From Glandiceps talaboti (Eukaryota > Hemichordata > Enteropneusta > Spengelidae): DNA of 20,000 nt. This document shows positions 11,335 to 20,000 of this stretch, piece after piece; the first letter of the stretch is position 1; every line of letters starts with the position of its first letter. The position numbers were made by a program, and so were the translations under genes. The stretch spans positions 5,303,101 through 5,323,100 of the forward strand of contig NC_135550.1 of the NCBI RefSeq assembly GCF_964340395.1, given 5' to 3'. The notes beneath the pieces are model-generated. The model searched no databases, had not been told where the DNA came from, and worked only from the letters and a program-made list of their open reading frames with translations.

Positions 11335-11700
11335 TTTTGCCCCTACGGGAGGCATTCAGTTTAAATCTGGTTATAAAATAAAGCCTAATTACTGAAAATC
11401 ATTTATTTATATGCAGTAAATTATATTGAATTTGAAGAGTGTATTCTTATGATATAGCCTAATTACTAAAAATCATTAATTATGCAATGACTCAATAACC
11501 TCTATGATGCATGTGCTCCCTTGGTATAATGAAAGCATGTACTGAATTGTATAGAACTGTGAATATGCACTCTTCATATATAGCCTAATTAATGGAAATA
11601 AATATTTATGCAAATGGGTCGTTAAAACTAAAAGCTAAATGAACAAACATCTCAAGACGTGTTGTTTGTTGCGTTTGGAGTATGTGCAGTAATATAGTGA
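11335..11700. repeat. AT-rich spacer with short direct repeats
   Basis: AGCCTAATTACTGAAAATCATT-like strings occur at about 11382, 11455 and 11581, each near CACTCTTC or AGAGTGTATTC strings. It could be the 3' untranslated part of the preceding LINE or an independent repeat. No coding content seen. Confidence 0.5.
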
Positions 11701-12235
11701 GTGTTTACTACAAATATGGCTGCCATTCAGTAAAAGTGATACGAGCACCAAAATAATGCTTGTGTATAATTCATTTCTTCAATATTACTTGTAAACAACC
11801 TGATTTAAAAGAACTGACAATATATAAATACTACAATGAGTCTGTGATAGGCAGAAATTGGCTGGATTTTGATAATTGACCTCGAAGGTCAAGGTCAAAA
11901 GGTCAAGGTCTCAAAAGCTACCTTGCATCTGATAATATGGGGTAGAAACTTGAATGGAGTGTCTGTGTATTACAGTTTTTGAGTTATGCAGTAAATATTG
12001 ATTTTGAACTACAAATATGGCTGTCATTCAGTAAAAGTAAGATAATGCATGTGTATAGTTCTTTTCTTCAATATTAAACTTGTAAAGATGATTTAAAAGA
12101 AATTGGCAATATGTAAGTACCACAATATGTCTGTGATAGGCAGGAATTGAGTTGATTAATATTTTTAACCCCGAAGGTGAGGGTCAAGGTTAAGGTCACA
12201 GATAACTTGACTCTGATAGTATGAGATATCTGATA
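11700..12235. repeat. 301-bp direct repeat, about 1.8 copies
   Basis: ACTACAAATATGGCTG(C/T)CATTCAG starts at 11707 and again at 12008. The following blocks keep the same order in both copies: TTCTTCAATATTA, GATTTAAAAGAA, TGTCTGTGATAGGCAG, a GAAGGT(C/G)A-rich stretch and a CTGATA(A/G)TATG block. The second copy is cut after about 12235. No protein is recognised. Confidence 0.85.
11880..11912 (+). promoter_or_regulatory. Cluster of AGGTCA nuclear-receptor-type half-sites
   Basis: Within the first 301-bp unit, AAGGTCAAGGTCA is followed by AAAGGTCAAGGTC. TCAAGGTCA is the extended half-site bound by monomeric receptors of the ERR/SF-1 type in animals. The second unit has a decayed version near 12174-12202. 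Such strings are also common in invertebrate dispersed repeats, so function is unproven. Confidence 0.3.
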
Positions 12236-12249
12236 TATCCATCGGACAT

Positions 12250-12256
12250 TATAAAA
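12250..12256 (+). promoter_or_regulatory. Possible TATA box
   Basis: TATAAAA lies about 180 bp before a well-contexted ATG that is followed by a consensus splice donor. Two other upstream ATGs, including one at 12366 with a six-codon frame, weaken the idea of a simple promoter. Confidence 0.25.
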
Positions 12257-12432
12257 CCGCCATCATTACCAAGTTAACTTTATAAGCTCAAGGGACAGCG
12301 CCCTCTTGCATGCATAAGCCGTCATTCTGATGGCTATTGTTATTGCACCTTTACATTGTTCCGCCATGTTCTTATTAAAGTAAGTTCAATATTACTGTAA
12401 TCGTTGTGTCTGTCCCACATCACATGTTAAAC

Positions 12433-12472
12433 ATGGAAGGTGGTGATTTTGAGACAGTATGCAGCCAAGAAG
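12433..12472 (+). CDS. Candidate first coding exon (13 codons)
   Basis: The ATG at 12433 has A at -3 and G at +4. The frame encodes MEGGDFETVCSQE and then reaches AAG/GTAAGT at 12471-12478, a perfect splice donor, leaving phase 1. No downstream exon was recognised among the repeats that follow, and no family can be assigned to 13 residues. Confidence 0.3.
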
Positions 12473-12519
12473 GTAAGTATTGAATGACATATCATTATGT
12501 TCATGCTCTATGTAGAGTC

Positions 12520-12702
12520 ATGATGGCTGATAGTTACTGGCCGGCTTGGAGTCTATAGGTTCCAGATTCGAATCGAGTTGCTGCCGTTTGTTTCTGAATG
12601 GCTGAAGTCTTAGACTAGCGCCCGATTTAGACCACGACCCCATCCGTGGTCGTGGTCCAAGTCGTGCCCAAGGGGGGGGGGGGGTAATAATAATAATAAT
12701 AT
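12520..12702 (+). mobile_element. SINE-like unit with tRNA-related head and (TAA)n tail
   Basis: The stretch TGGCCGGCTTGGAGTC, then CTATAGGTTCCAGATTCGAATC (12553-12574) resembles the anticodon-to-T-arm part of tRNA-derived SINEs, with GATTCGAATC as a B-box-like string. The body contains inverted GACCACGACC/GTGGTCGTGGTC strings (12631-12657). It ends with a 13-G run (12672-12684) and TAA repeats (12685-12702). The A box is weak. The tail abuts the 3' end of the minus-strand LINE, so the (TAA)n could belong to either. Confidence 0.4.
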
Positions 12703-13600
12703 TCATTTCTTAAAAAGTGAACGCTTACCAAACTTTGAAAATAATCTTATAACCTCAGTCTTTCTGTCATTAAGACCGAGCATGTTATCATTCATCCATT
12801 CTCGAATTTCGTCGACACAATTCTCAATCTTTGCACTTGGGACACAATCACGGGAGCAAACGACATACAGCTGAGAGTCGTCAGCATAAAACATACATTC
12901 TAAACCGTGTTGTTTTATCATGTCTTCAAGAGGTGAAATATACAGACTAAATAATACAGGGTCAAGGACAGAGCCCTGGGGGACACCACAATTGAGGGGT
13001 TGTGCTTCCGACATCACCGACCCAACACACACTCTCATTGTTCTATCTTGCAAATATGATGTGAACCATTTCAGTACAGTACCGTTAATGCCAAACATAG
13101 AACGTAACCTGTGAATCAAAATGTTGTGGTCGATGGTGTCGAAAGCAGCAGATAGATCTAGTACATTCAAAATCACGTCGTCCCGTCGATCAAGAGCCCG
13201 TAGTTCGTCATTCTTGACTCGAATGAGCGCAGTTTCAGTACTCTGGCCTTCTCGGTAGGCCGACTGACATTTGGCATACAGATCGTTACAACACAGGTTA
13301 GAATTAATTTGAATTAAAGCAGATTTTTCGATCAACTTAGAGATGTAAGGTAAATTCGAAACAGGTCTATAATTTCCCAAAGTATTTTTGTCAAGACCAG
13401 ACTTCTTTAACAAAGGGCGTACAAGTGCAGATTTACATGACAATGGAAATTCACCTGACATAAATGACGCATTAATAATATGTGTAATAACTGGGGATAC
13501 TTGTTGTAAACATTGCTACTGTGGGTATGGGGTCCTGATTAGAAGACTTAGCGGGTAATGAACTAATAAGTTTCTCAACAGTACTCCCATAGAAAGTGTG
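12703..13600 (-). pseudogene. LINE reverse-transcriptase fragment (CR1/L2-like), RT core intact
   Basis: The main frame runs from 13461 to the stop at 12703-12705 and covers the RT fingers and palm. It has VRPLLKKSGLD, GNYRPVSNLPYISKL, CQSAYREGQSTETAL, LDLSAAFDTIDH (catalytic Asp), CGVPQGSVLDP (the usual final GP is DP), and MFYADDSQLY with the catalytic Asp pair near 12884. It ends early at NDRKTEVIRLFSKFGK, losing the thumb, and abuts the (TAA)n/G-run. Coding continues upstream of the first Met (VITHIINASF, to about 13490). After a frameshift near 13495-13515 it continues as KLISSLPAKSSNQDPIPT (to about 13590). The endonuclease is absent. This is a different family from the LINE at 8880-11334, judging by its motifs. 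Confidence 0.88.
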
Positions 13601-13615
13601 TATATGTATACCGTG

Positions 13616-13940
13616 GTTTTGACCCCCCCCCCCTTTCGACTCAATCATGTAGACTTTTGAGTCTTGATTTTTAAAGCATTATGTAGAGGTTTGACCCACC
13701 TCTTTGAATGCACGAACGACTTTTGACCCCATATTTTGAACAAGTTGTTTCCACGGGTTCTTTCCAGTCACTTTTATCGGAAGTAGGCGCCCCTCCCCCC
13801 CCCCCCCCCGGCCCCATGGGCAGCCAATGAACTAGCGATGACTGAAGCTTGCACATGTCACGTGAAGGTGTATCAAAAGTGTTCAAAACTCGTAGACATT
13901 TGACCCCTGTTTCTGGCTAAAATGTAGACTTTTGACCAGG
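13616..13940. repeat. Scattered TAGACTTTTGACC-like motif cluster with poly-C tracts
   Basis: Related strings occur at 13616-13628, 13650-13660, 13684-13697, 13718-13730, 13893-13907 and 13925-13937, all in one orientation, with irregular spacing. C runs of 11 (13623-13633) and 15 (13795-13809) lie among them. No protein recognised. Confidence 0.5.
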
Positions 13941-14690
13941 GAGTTGGGAAAGTTAAAGAATCGTTGTGCTGCTGTGGGGATGCTGTGTCAGCGGTACTTG
14001 TTAGCACCTGGAGCTTTCGGGGGAGAGAGCACATTTACTCAATGATTGTGCATAGTTTCACTCAGTATTAGTATTATTATGTTCTATGAAAATATTGAAA
14101 GTTTTTAACTATTGATCAAGTGATCAAGTCTTTCTTTATTCCAATAAAACGGAACGTACCCCCGTTTATCCCCGGTGGAGGGTTACAGAAATACATAAGA
14201 ACAAATAAAGGAGGTGATGTGAGCCAGAAGAACAAAACAGCTGAGGAATAAATATATAAAGACTATAATGCAAACAAAAAGAAAACCAAATACTGTCCCT
14301 GATCCTGAAACAATCGTAATCTCTTATGAATTTTGCAGTCGTCACTACAATAGTTTTAGCTATACTTGATGTAATTACGATGAACTTAGTCTTGCCAACC
14401 TTATGCATAAAATCTGGGTAAATAGTAGATACCGTTTGAAAGAAACTCTGTCTTCGTTGCCTGTACCCATGATAGATAAGATAGTGGAATTCGAATCTAA
14501 GATGGATGGGTAATATGATACAAGTATAATGGTTGCTCCACATGACCTCTGAAACAAAACGAATACAATTTGATACCATGTAGATTTTCAGTAGAGACTG
14601 GATTGGTTGGGCGGGGGAGGAGGGGGAGGCTAGGGTGGAATAATCTACCCCAGACTGCAATTATTTTCAAGCTTGACAAACTTAACGGTT
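13941..14690. other. Unassigned; possible minus-strand retroelement 3' region
   Basis: A minus-strand open frame (14660-14166) shows no domain I recognise. After it, on the minus strand, come GGAATAAAGAAAGACTTGAT and a doubled CTTGATCA (14108-14125, plus coordinates), which look like a retroelement 3' end. This is a weak reading. Confidence 0.3.
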
Positions 14691-15020
14691 AACGTCATGG
14701 ACGATAGTATGAATGGTCGTAGTTTGTTTGACCGGCAGAAATATATAGGCAAGTGTCTGACCAAGAGAAATGAAGGAACGTTACAACAGCCAAGGTGGTA
14801 TTCATATGGCATTGGAAAACAGTGATATCAGGGAAGCAGTCACAACGACAGTTCGGATGAAGGGGTATCAATATAAATTCGTTAGGTCATTTGTACAATG
14901 AAGAGACAAATAACCCATGTTTGTATGATGCCATTGAAAGTAAGACTTCACCTTACGGGCTGAAGCTTAGACATTCAAGCTAGGTCTGTCACACAAAATG
15001 TTAACTTCCCCTGATCCAAA

Positions 15021-15051
<31 letters not shown>

Positions 15052-15658
15052 CATACATACATACTGTTAATTTCTGATCTTCGCACTCAGCTGACAGATC
15101 ATGTAACTATACTCACTCATCACTCAACTTGTGTTGGGGATCACTTGGAGTTTAGGGAATTACCTCAGACTACATACAACCTTCATGGTTAACTTGGAAC
15201 CATTTTAGAAGTCGCCACTCCTAGTCTAGACCTAGCTGTTGCCTTCAGCTCGCTTGCTTCTAAAGTGAATCCATACTTTTATTCCAACTTTAAAATCTCA
15301 TAAACATAATTTTTACAATACTCAAATGATTGGATGATAAAAGAATCAGCACCATAAATGAATAAACCGAAGTGTTGTTGTTTCCTTAATTCAATGCAAA
15401 TAACACAACTATGAAAAATAGCTAAACAACGTGATCACGTGATTGTTCTTCAAGCTGCCTGTAATTAGTTATTATTTGACATCGATGATCTTTTAATAAC
15501 TTTTAATGCTGTCATCTCAGAAGAATACTATTCGCGAAATGCAAACATTTGTTCTGAATATTATTATACTTCATGACAGCTGAGAGTTCACTGTGACCTC
15601 GCGGCAAATCAAAACTTTCCGAATATCAGAAAGTTGTAATTGTCATCGGTAACAATGA
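14691..15658. other. Unassigned AT-rich spacer
   Basis: It contains a short ATG frame at 14697-14825 (42 codons, no recognised domain), a (TACA)n tract, and an ACGTGATCACGT palindrome near 15430-15441. Nothing else supported. Confidence 0.5.
15022..15064. repeat. (TACA)n microsatellite
   Basis: About ten uninterrupted TACA units. Confidence 0.97.
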
Positions 15659-15837
15659 TACATACATACATACATACATACATACATACATACATACAGA
15701 CAGACAGACAGACAGACAGACACACAGACAGACACACACACACAAAAACACAGACAGACAGACAGACAGACAGCCAGCCAGACATACACATACATACATA
15801 CATACATACATACATACATACATACATACATACATAC

Positions 15838-15868
<31 letters not shown>

Positions 15869-15914
15869 CATACATACATAAATACATACATACATATACA
15901 TACATACATACATA
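15659..15914. repeat. Compound (TACA)n/(CAGA)n microsatellite
   Basis: TACA repeats enclose a CAGA/CACA-rich block (about 15699-15782). The right end meets the 3' tail of a minus-strand Penelope-like element. The poly-Tyr/Val/Cys frames on the minus strand are artefacts. Confidence 0.97.
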
Positions 15915-16188
15915 GAAATGCATCAGAAACTTGTGAGACAGTCCGAATAAATAGATGTAAAATCCGACGTTTCGAATAAAAATTCTTCTTCAAGCTATTT
16001 ATAGGCAAGACATATTTGGTAAACACCTGAATATATCTGAATGTTATGGAACAGAACGACAACGGCGCGTGATTAACGGTTATACATGTGAAAAGTTCTA
16101 ATATTCGCACGCACCAAATAGAACCCAATAGAACACGCCTGAAGTATAAAATAAGTGTGATTAGAATGAGAATGACGTGAAAAATATA
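15915..16188 (-). mobile_element. 3' tail of Penelope-like element A
   Basis: It follows the PLE stop codon region directly on the minus strand and runs to the (TACA)n array. It contains the string TTCGAAACGTC (15966-15976), typical of PLE tails. There is no further coding sequence. Confidence 0.6.
15962..16018 (-). ncRNA. Degenerate hammerhead-like motif in the PLE tail
   Basis: On the minus strand the order is ATGTC (16009-16013), a short hairpin (CTA-loop-TAG inside GCCTATAAATAGC), TTGAAGA (15986-15992), a stem GAA/TTC closed by a T-rich loop, then GAAACGT. This is the hammerhead layout: stem III strand plus UC cleavage site, stem I hairpin, CUGANGA box, stem II hairpin, GAAA, stem III strand. 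The catalytic C at the start of CUGANGA reads U here, and stem III has only about three pairs (one G-U). It is therefore probably inactive. PLEs are known to carry hammerhead motifs. Confidence 0.4.
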
Positions 16189-17395
16189 TTAATTCAAAGG
16201 GGTTCCAGCGTTCCGAGACGGAAAAATGATTTCCTCTCCCTTCAACCTCAATAGATTCTCATCGCCAGAAACCTTACAAATTCCTGAAATAGACATATCT
16301 GATGCACTGTGATCGTTGGTAATTAAATGTATAGATACGGGATATTTACGATTCTTTTGTCTGGTCAGACGGGGATGTTCCACGAAACGATCAACAAGAC
16401 GACGTACAGTCGAACCTATATAAAAAAAGCCACATTTCTGGCATGTAATGTAATACACTACATTAGTACTAATACAAGTAAATTTACTCGTAACAGCCAC
16501 ACTGTTCTTCGGGCCAAAAGCATGAGTAACATTAATATTGAAACGACATGTACCACATCGAGTACGTTCGCATGGAAATGAACCAGCATTAACTTCCAAG
16601 CCATGTTGTCCTGTATGGACCACCAAATCTCTAAGACTGGTATCACGACGCCAAGTTGTTAAAGGTGCTTCAGGAAATAATGAATTGGTTACCCTATTAG
16701 AACGTAAGATATTAAAATGCTTGTATATAATGTTCTTAACTTTAGTGGAAAAGGGATGGTATGTTAGAGCCAATATGGGACGATCTTTGTTACTCTTCTG
16801 ATCATGTGATTTGATACAATCTTCCCTAGACAAAGATGACACCTTGAGTAAAGCCGCATTGGTAATCGACACTGGATAACCACGCTGATGGAAGTATGTG
16901 CAAAATTCAGCAGACCTTTCTCTGAAATCCAAATCACCACTACAAATACGACGTAAACGAAGTAATTGTGAATAGGGAATGGAATATTTACACTTATTAG
17001 GATGTGATGAACATTCATACTGCAAATATGAATGTGAATCAGTAGGTGTAGTATAAATAGATGTAGCTATATCATAACCATTAATCCTAAGGGAGATGTC
17101 AAGGAAATTGATAGTTAGTTCAGAAATATCATAAGTATACTGAATAGCAAGATTAAAATTACACATGTAGTTAATAAATTGCATATGTTCCTCAAGTTTG
17201 AGTGAAGCTGCACCAACACCATCATCAATAAATCGTTTATATAGATCAGGTAAGATCCCTTGATACGAGCTGAAAATAAGGTGTTCTTGATAAGACATAA
17301 CAAGCATAACTAAGTCCAAGACAACTTCCCATAGCAATGCCGCGTTTCTGCACAAAATACCTGTCATTAAAGGTAAAATAATTACACGAAAATAC
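16189..17395 (-). pseudogene. Penelope-like element A: RT (C-terminal part) plus GIY-YIG endonuclease
   Basis: The main minus-strand frame encodes DLYKRFIDDG, the PLE version of the RT catalytic (Y/F)xDD box (near 17224), then FLDISLRI and the conserved HPNKCKYSIPYSQLLRLRRI block. The linker has a CERTRCGTC cysteine cluster, and the GIY-YIG endonuclease follows (VVYYITCQKCGFFYIGST, with RFVEH behind it). The protein ends GTPLN. RT motif 4 (FVQKRGIAMGS) lies upstream in another frame; the shift is around 17295-17305. Earlier RT motifs are missing, because the copy is cut at about 17396 by (TACA)n. Intact PLEs copy RNA into DNA using RT and this nuclease in one polypeptide. The rest of the frame is free of stops over about 370 codons, so the insertion is not very old. 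A second, more decayed copy lies at 19310-20000. Confidence 0.9.
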
Positions 17396-17422
17396 ACATA
17401 CATACATACATACATACATACA

Positions 17423-17456
<34 letters not shown>

Positions 17457-17460
17457 CATA
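17396..17460. repeat. (TACA)n microsatellite
   Basis: TACA units ending in TATATACATA. It sits between the truncated 5' side of Penelope-like element A and the 3' end of a minus-strand LINE. It may be the LINE's own tetranucleotide tail. Confidence 0.95.
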
Positions 17461-18020
17461 ACTTTAACTTTTATTTTATTGCCAGAAATTATAGGCTTAC
17501 AAATTCTCTAAACTTATCTAAAAATGTACAAAATATCAAAATTTACAAGTCAAATGAGCCACAAATAGATAATGTAGAGAATTATAAAACAAATATCTCG
17601 CTAGGGCCACAAAAATAGTTGTTATGAATTAGTCGAGCTTGTGGCCCCAAAGAAGAACTCAGTGTGATAATGCTGTGCGCTGTGTCAGACTGACACTGAG
17701 CTTGGAAATTAATGAAATTTCATTTGACAGAAGGAAAATGAAGTGAGAACAGAAACAATAAACAAATCAATCTGAAAAAGGTGTTGTTTCAAATGCAGTT
17801 TATAGTTGGCCCCTTTACTATTTCTTTTTCAAATAGTCAGGCAGAGAGTATCAGCGGCGTATTTGAGGCTATGTTGGTTCATGGAGAGGTTTACTTTTGG
17901 AACACAGAAATTGTCGTTCGTGGCAAGCCGTGTTGGGTAGTTGTGGGGCATTTCGTCAAGGTAGTGATTTATATCATGCACAAAGTAATTATTCTTTAAG
18001 TCAAAATAAAGTAAACACAT
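17455..18020 (-). pseudogene. LINE 3' end: ORF2 C-terminus and 3' UTR
   Basis: On the minus strand, 18020-17829 contains PHNYPTRLATNDNFCVPKVN followed by HSLKY, the characteristic HNYxTR...QxSxxY block near the C-terminus of many non-LTR RTs. A TGA at 17829-17831 breaks the frame, after which YKLHLKQHLF continues in the same frame. The expected LWNxLP motif is disrupted. The 3' UTR has a 9-bp stem (GGGCCACAA at 17604-17612 with TTGTGGCCC at 17639-17647). It ends in CAATAAAATAAAAG and then a TATG tail at about 17455. No catalytic RT part is present. Confidence 0.65.
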
Positions 18021-18230
18021 AGCTTTTAGATGTCTAAAATGTTAAGTTGCTGGAAAAGAAGAGCGGTGTTGCAACGGAGACCCGAAAAATGTCATGAGGG
18101 CCACTATCTTTTTTTTGCATTTCGAGAATTGGTAGTAGAAAAGTTGAATACCTATTCTCCCAATCTCAATGCAATAGCAAATACGTATACGTGGTAGTAT
18201 CATACAATTATAAAGATGGACGAGAGTTGA
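18021..18230. other. Unassigned spacer
   Basis: No recognised gene or repeat. It ends at the (TACA)n array. Confidence 0.5.
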
Positions 18231-18496
18231 CATACATACATACATACATACATACATACATACATACATACATACATACATACATACATACACATACATA
18301 CATACATACATGTACATACATACATACATACATACATACATACATACATACATACATACGTATACATACATACATACATACATACATACATACATACATA
18401 CATACATACATACATACATACGTACGTACGTACGTACGTACGTACGTACGTACGTACATACATACATACATACATACATACATACATACATACATA
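18231..18496. repeat. Long (TACA)n microsatellite with a (TACG)n block
   Basis: TACA units throughout, with a CpG-containing TACG block of about nine units at 18419-18457 and single variants (CACATACA, TGTACA, CGTATACA) elsewhere. Frames across it on either strand are artefacts. Confidence 0.97.
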
Positions 18497-19309
18497 GTAT
18501 ACATACTGTCATACAGACATACCAGTCCGACATCACTCCAAAACGTGAGTATACAATATCGATAAGCTGCACAGTCGCAGTAGAAATGACTCCGCGAACT
18601 TGAAATCTGCGCAGGTGTGCATCATCAAGGCATGACATCACATTCTGGCCCCACTCACTAATTCGCATAGCCTGCTGACAACCTATCTCGGCTGATAGCA
18701 AACCGAACTATGTGACGCAGTCACCAAAACATTCTCTTATCTTCACAGTGATCATCCCAAACAACATAATGTAGCAGTCGATGGCACATCTAATTTTAAA
18801 AAGTTGTACGTTAGAGGTGTTTGGGGGGACTAGCATATTTTACTTTTAATTTTCCAGTGGTCCAGAACTGGGTAGTTTTAACTATTCTTGATTCTCCCTT
18901 TGGTTTACTAAATTAAAGACACAGCAAAACTACCAGAATTATGTTATTTAAAACTAGGAACTAAACTAAAAGCGGAAAAAGGCAATAATGATGATACGCG
19001 CGCCTACCCTAACGTTCAATCACTGTCGCTAATAAGTTCACCACAGTTGACTAGACTGTACTACGTGCAGCCAGGACGTACTCGATGGACACTGCGCTGT
19101 CACCATGTGATACTCACCGTTAGTTGGATATCTATTGCTCAGTATACGCTTCCATTGGAAATACCATGGCATTTTATGTATATATTTCTTTTAAAGTTAA
19201 AACTATTTTGACGTTGAAACGGCAATCATAATTATGTTTGAATAAAACTGAATGAAAAATGCTTGGTATCAAACCGCCCATGCTTGGTGTGGTCGCCCCT
19301 GTACATACA
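18497..19309. other. Unassigned intergenic sequence
   Basis: A minus-strand frame through 18505-18701 is open for about 65 non-repetitive codons, with a possible acceptor (GGTTGTCAG) and donor (GGTATGT), but no recognisable family. The rest is AT-rich and shows no supported feature. Confidence 0.4.
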
Positions 19310-20000
19310 CAAGAGGTTGCAGTGTTCCGAGACGGAAAATGATTTCCTCCTCCTTCAACATCAATCGGTTCTCATCGCCAGAAACTTAACAAATACATGA
19401 AATAGACATATCTGATACACTATGGTCGTTGGTAATAAAATGCATAGATACGCGATAGTTACGATTCGTTGTCTGGTAAATAAGATGGAGATGTTCCAAG
19501 AAACGATCACTAAGACGGTGTACAGTCGAACCTATATGAATTATTTGTGTTTTAAAAACATTTTCTGGGATGTAATGCAATACACTACCCTAGTACTAAT
19601 ACAACTACATCTACTCGTAACAGCTACAACGTTCTTAGGGCCAAAACATGATTAGTATTAATAATGAAACGACATGTACCACATCGAGTACGGTCGCATG
19701 GAAATGAACCAGCATTAACTTCCAATCCATATTGACCACCATATCTCTGAGATTGGTATCACGACGCCAAGCTGTTAAAGGTGCTTCAGGAAATAATGAA
19801 TTGGTTATCATATTAGAAAGTAAGATATTACATGTAAAATGCTTGTATATTATGTTCTTAAGGGATGGCATGTCAGATGGGACTATCGTTGTTACTCTTC
19901 TGATCATGTGGTTTGATACAAGCTTCCCTAGACAAAGATAACACCTTATAAGTAAAGCCGTATTGGGAATTGACACTGGATAACCACGTTAATGGAAGTA
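19310..20000 (-). pseudogene. Penelope-like element B, decayed second copy
   Basis: The sequence can be aligned by eye almost throughout with 16198-16895 of element A in the same orientation. Shared blocks include GTTCCGAGACGGAAAA, TTCTCATCGCCAGAAAC, GACATGTACCACATCGAGTACG and AAGGTGCTTCAGGAAATAATG. Protein pieces in different frames include IGSTVHRLSDRFLEH and LITNDHS-like parts of the GIY-YIG domain and NSLFPEAPLTAWRRDT. Many small indels break the frame, and the Cys motif of the nuclease is damaged (an insertion near 19540-19570). It runs off the window. The tail seen in copy A (15915-16188) is not found below 19310. Confidence 0.88.

Noticed and set aside
14166-14660. Minus-strand frame of 164 codons
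   Set aside because: Low-complexity hydrophobic translation of AT-rich sequence; no family recognised. A retroelement 3' end is only a guess.
15609-15923. Long frames of MYVC or THTYI repeats, also at 18191-18565
   Set aside because: Tetranucleotide repeats lack stops in these frames; they appear on both strands at once.
18505-18701. Non-repetitive minus-strand frame as a hidden exon
   Set aside because: Splice-like borders exist, but 65 open codons without a recognised family are not enough.
19100-19130. Similarity of GTGATACTCACCGTTAG to the dispersed module (GATACTCACCGAGTT)
   Set aside because: Only about 11 bases match and no flanking (TA)n or arm is present.

Overview
The window looks like non-coding-rich DNA from an invertebrate animal genome. 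I cannot name the species. The evidence is: spliced coding exons with phased introns, long pure (TA)n, (TG)n and (TACA)n microsatellites, and many broken LINEs and Penelope-like retroelements. It also has satellite-like tandem arrays and a LINE ORF1 that opens with a 2A peptide, a feature reported from several marine invertebrates. There is no sign of bacterial operons, CRISPR arrays or rRNA/tRNA genes.

Layout: 1-2400 is a mosaic of (TA)n tracts flanked by palindromic arms, two Penelope-like element (PLE) remnants, a LINE reverse transcriptase (RT) 3' end and a 135-bp near-perfect hairpin. A LINE RT fragment lies at 2477-3345 (minus). Next come a TG-rich microsatellite, degenerate ~146-bp repeats and a higher-order satellite of 336 bp made of three ~112-bp monomers (4301-5040). 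At 5198-6855 there are three phase-compatible exons that read as the C-terminal end of a phosphoethanolamine N-methyltransferase-like enzyme. This is the only convincing host gene. A degenerate ~230-bp tandem repeat fills 8170-8860.

From 8880 to 11334 lies a jockey-superfamily (CR1/L2-like) retrotransposon. Its ORF1 has an N-terminal 2A/signal-like leader, coiled coil and RRM-like region. Its ORF2 keeps the endonuclease motifs but has lost the RT core by internal deletion. At 11700-12235 a 301-bp direct repeat carries nuclear-receptor-type half-sites. A possible first exon (12433-12472) and a SINE-like unit precede another LINE RT fragment (12703-13600, minus).

The right third holds (TACA)n arrays, a Penelope-like element with GIY-YIG endonuclease and a hammerhead-like 3' tail (15915-17395, minus), a LINE 3' end (17455-18020, minus) and a second decayed copy of that PLE at the window edge (19310-20000).

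The elements do not form a pathway. The coherent themes are retroelement decay and a repeated meeting of retroelement ends with simple repeats, plus one host lipid-metabolism gene whose introns are loaded with repeats.
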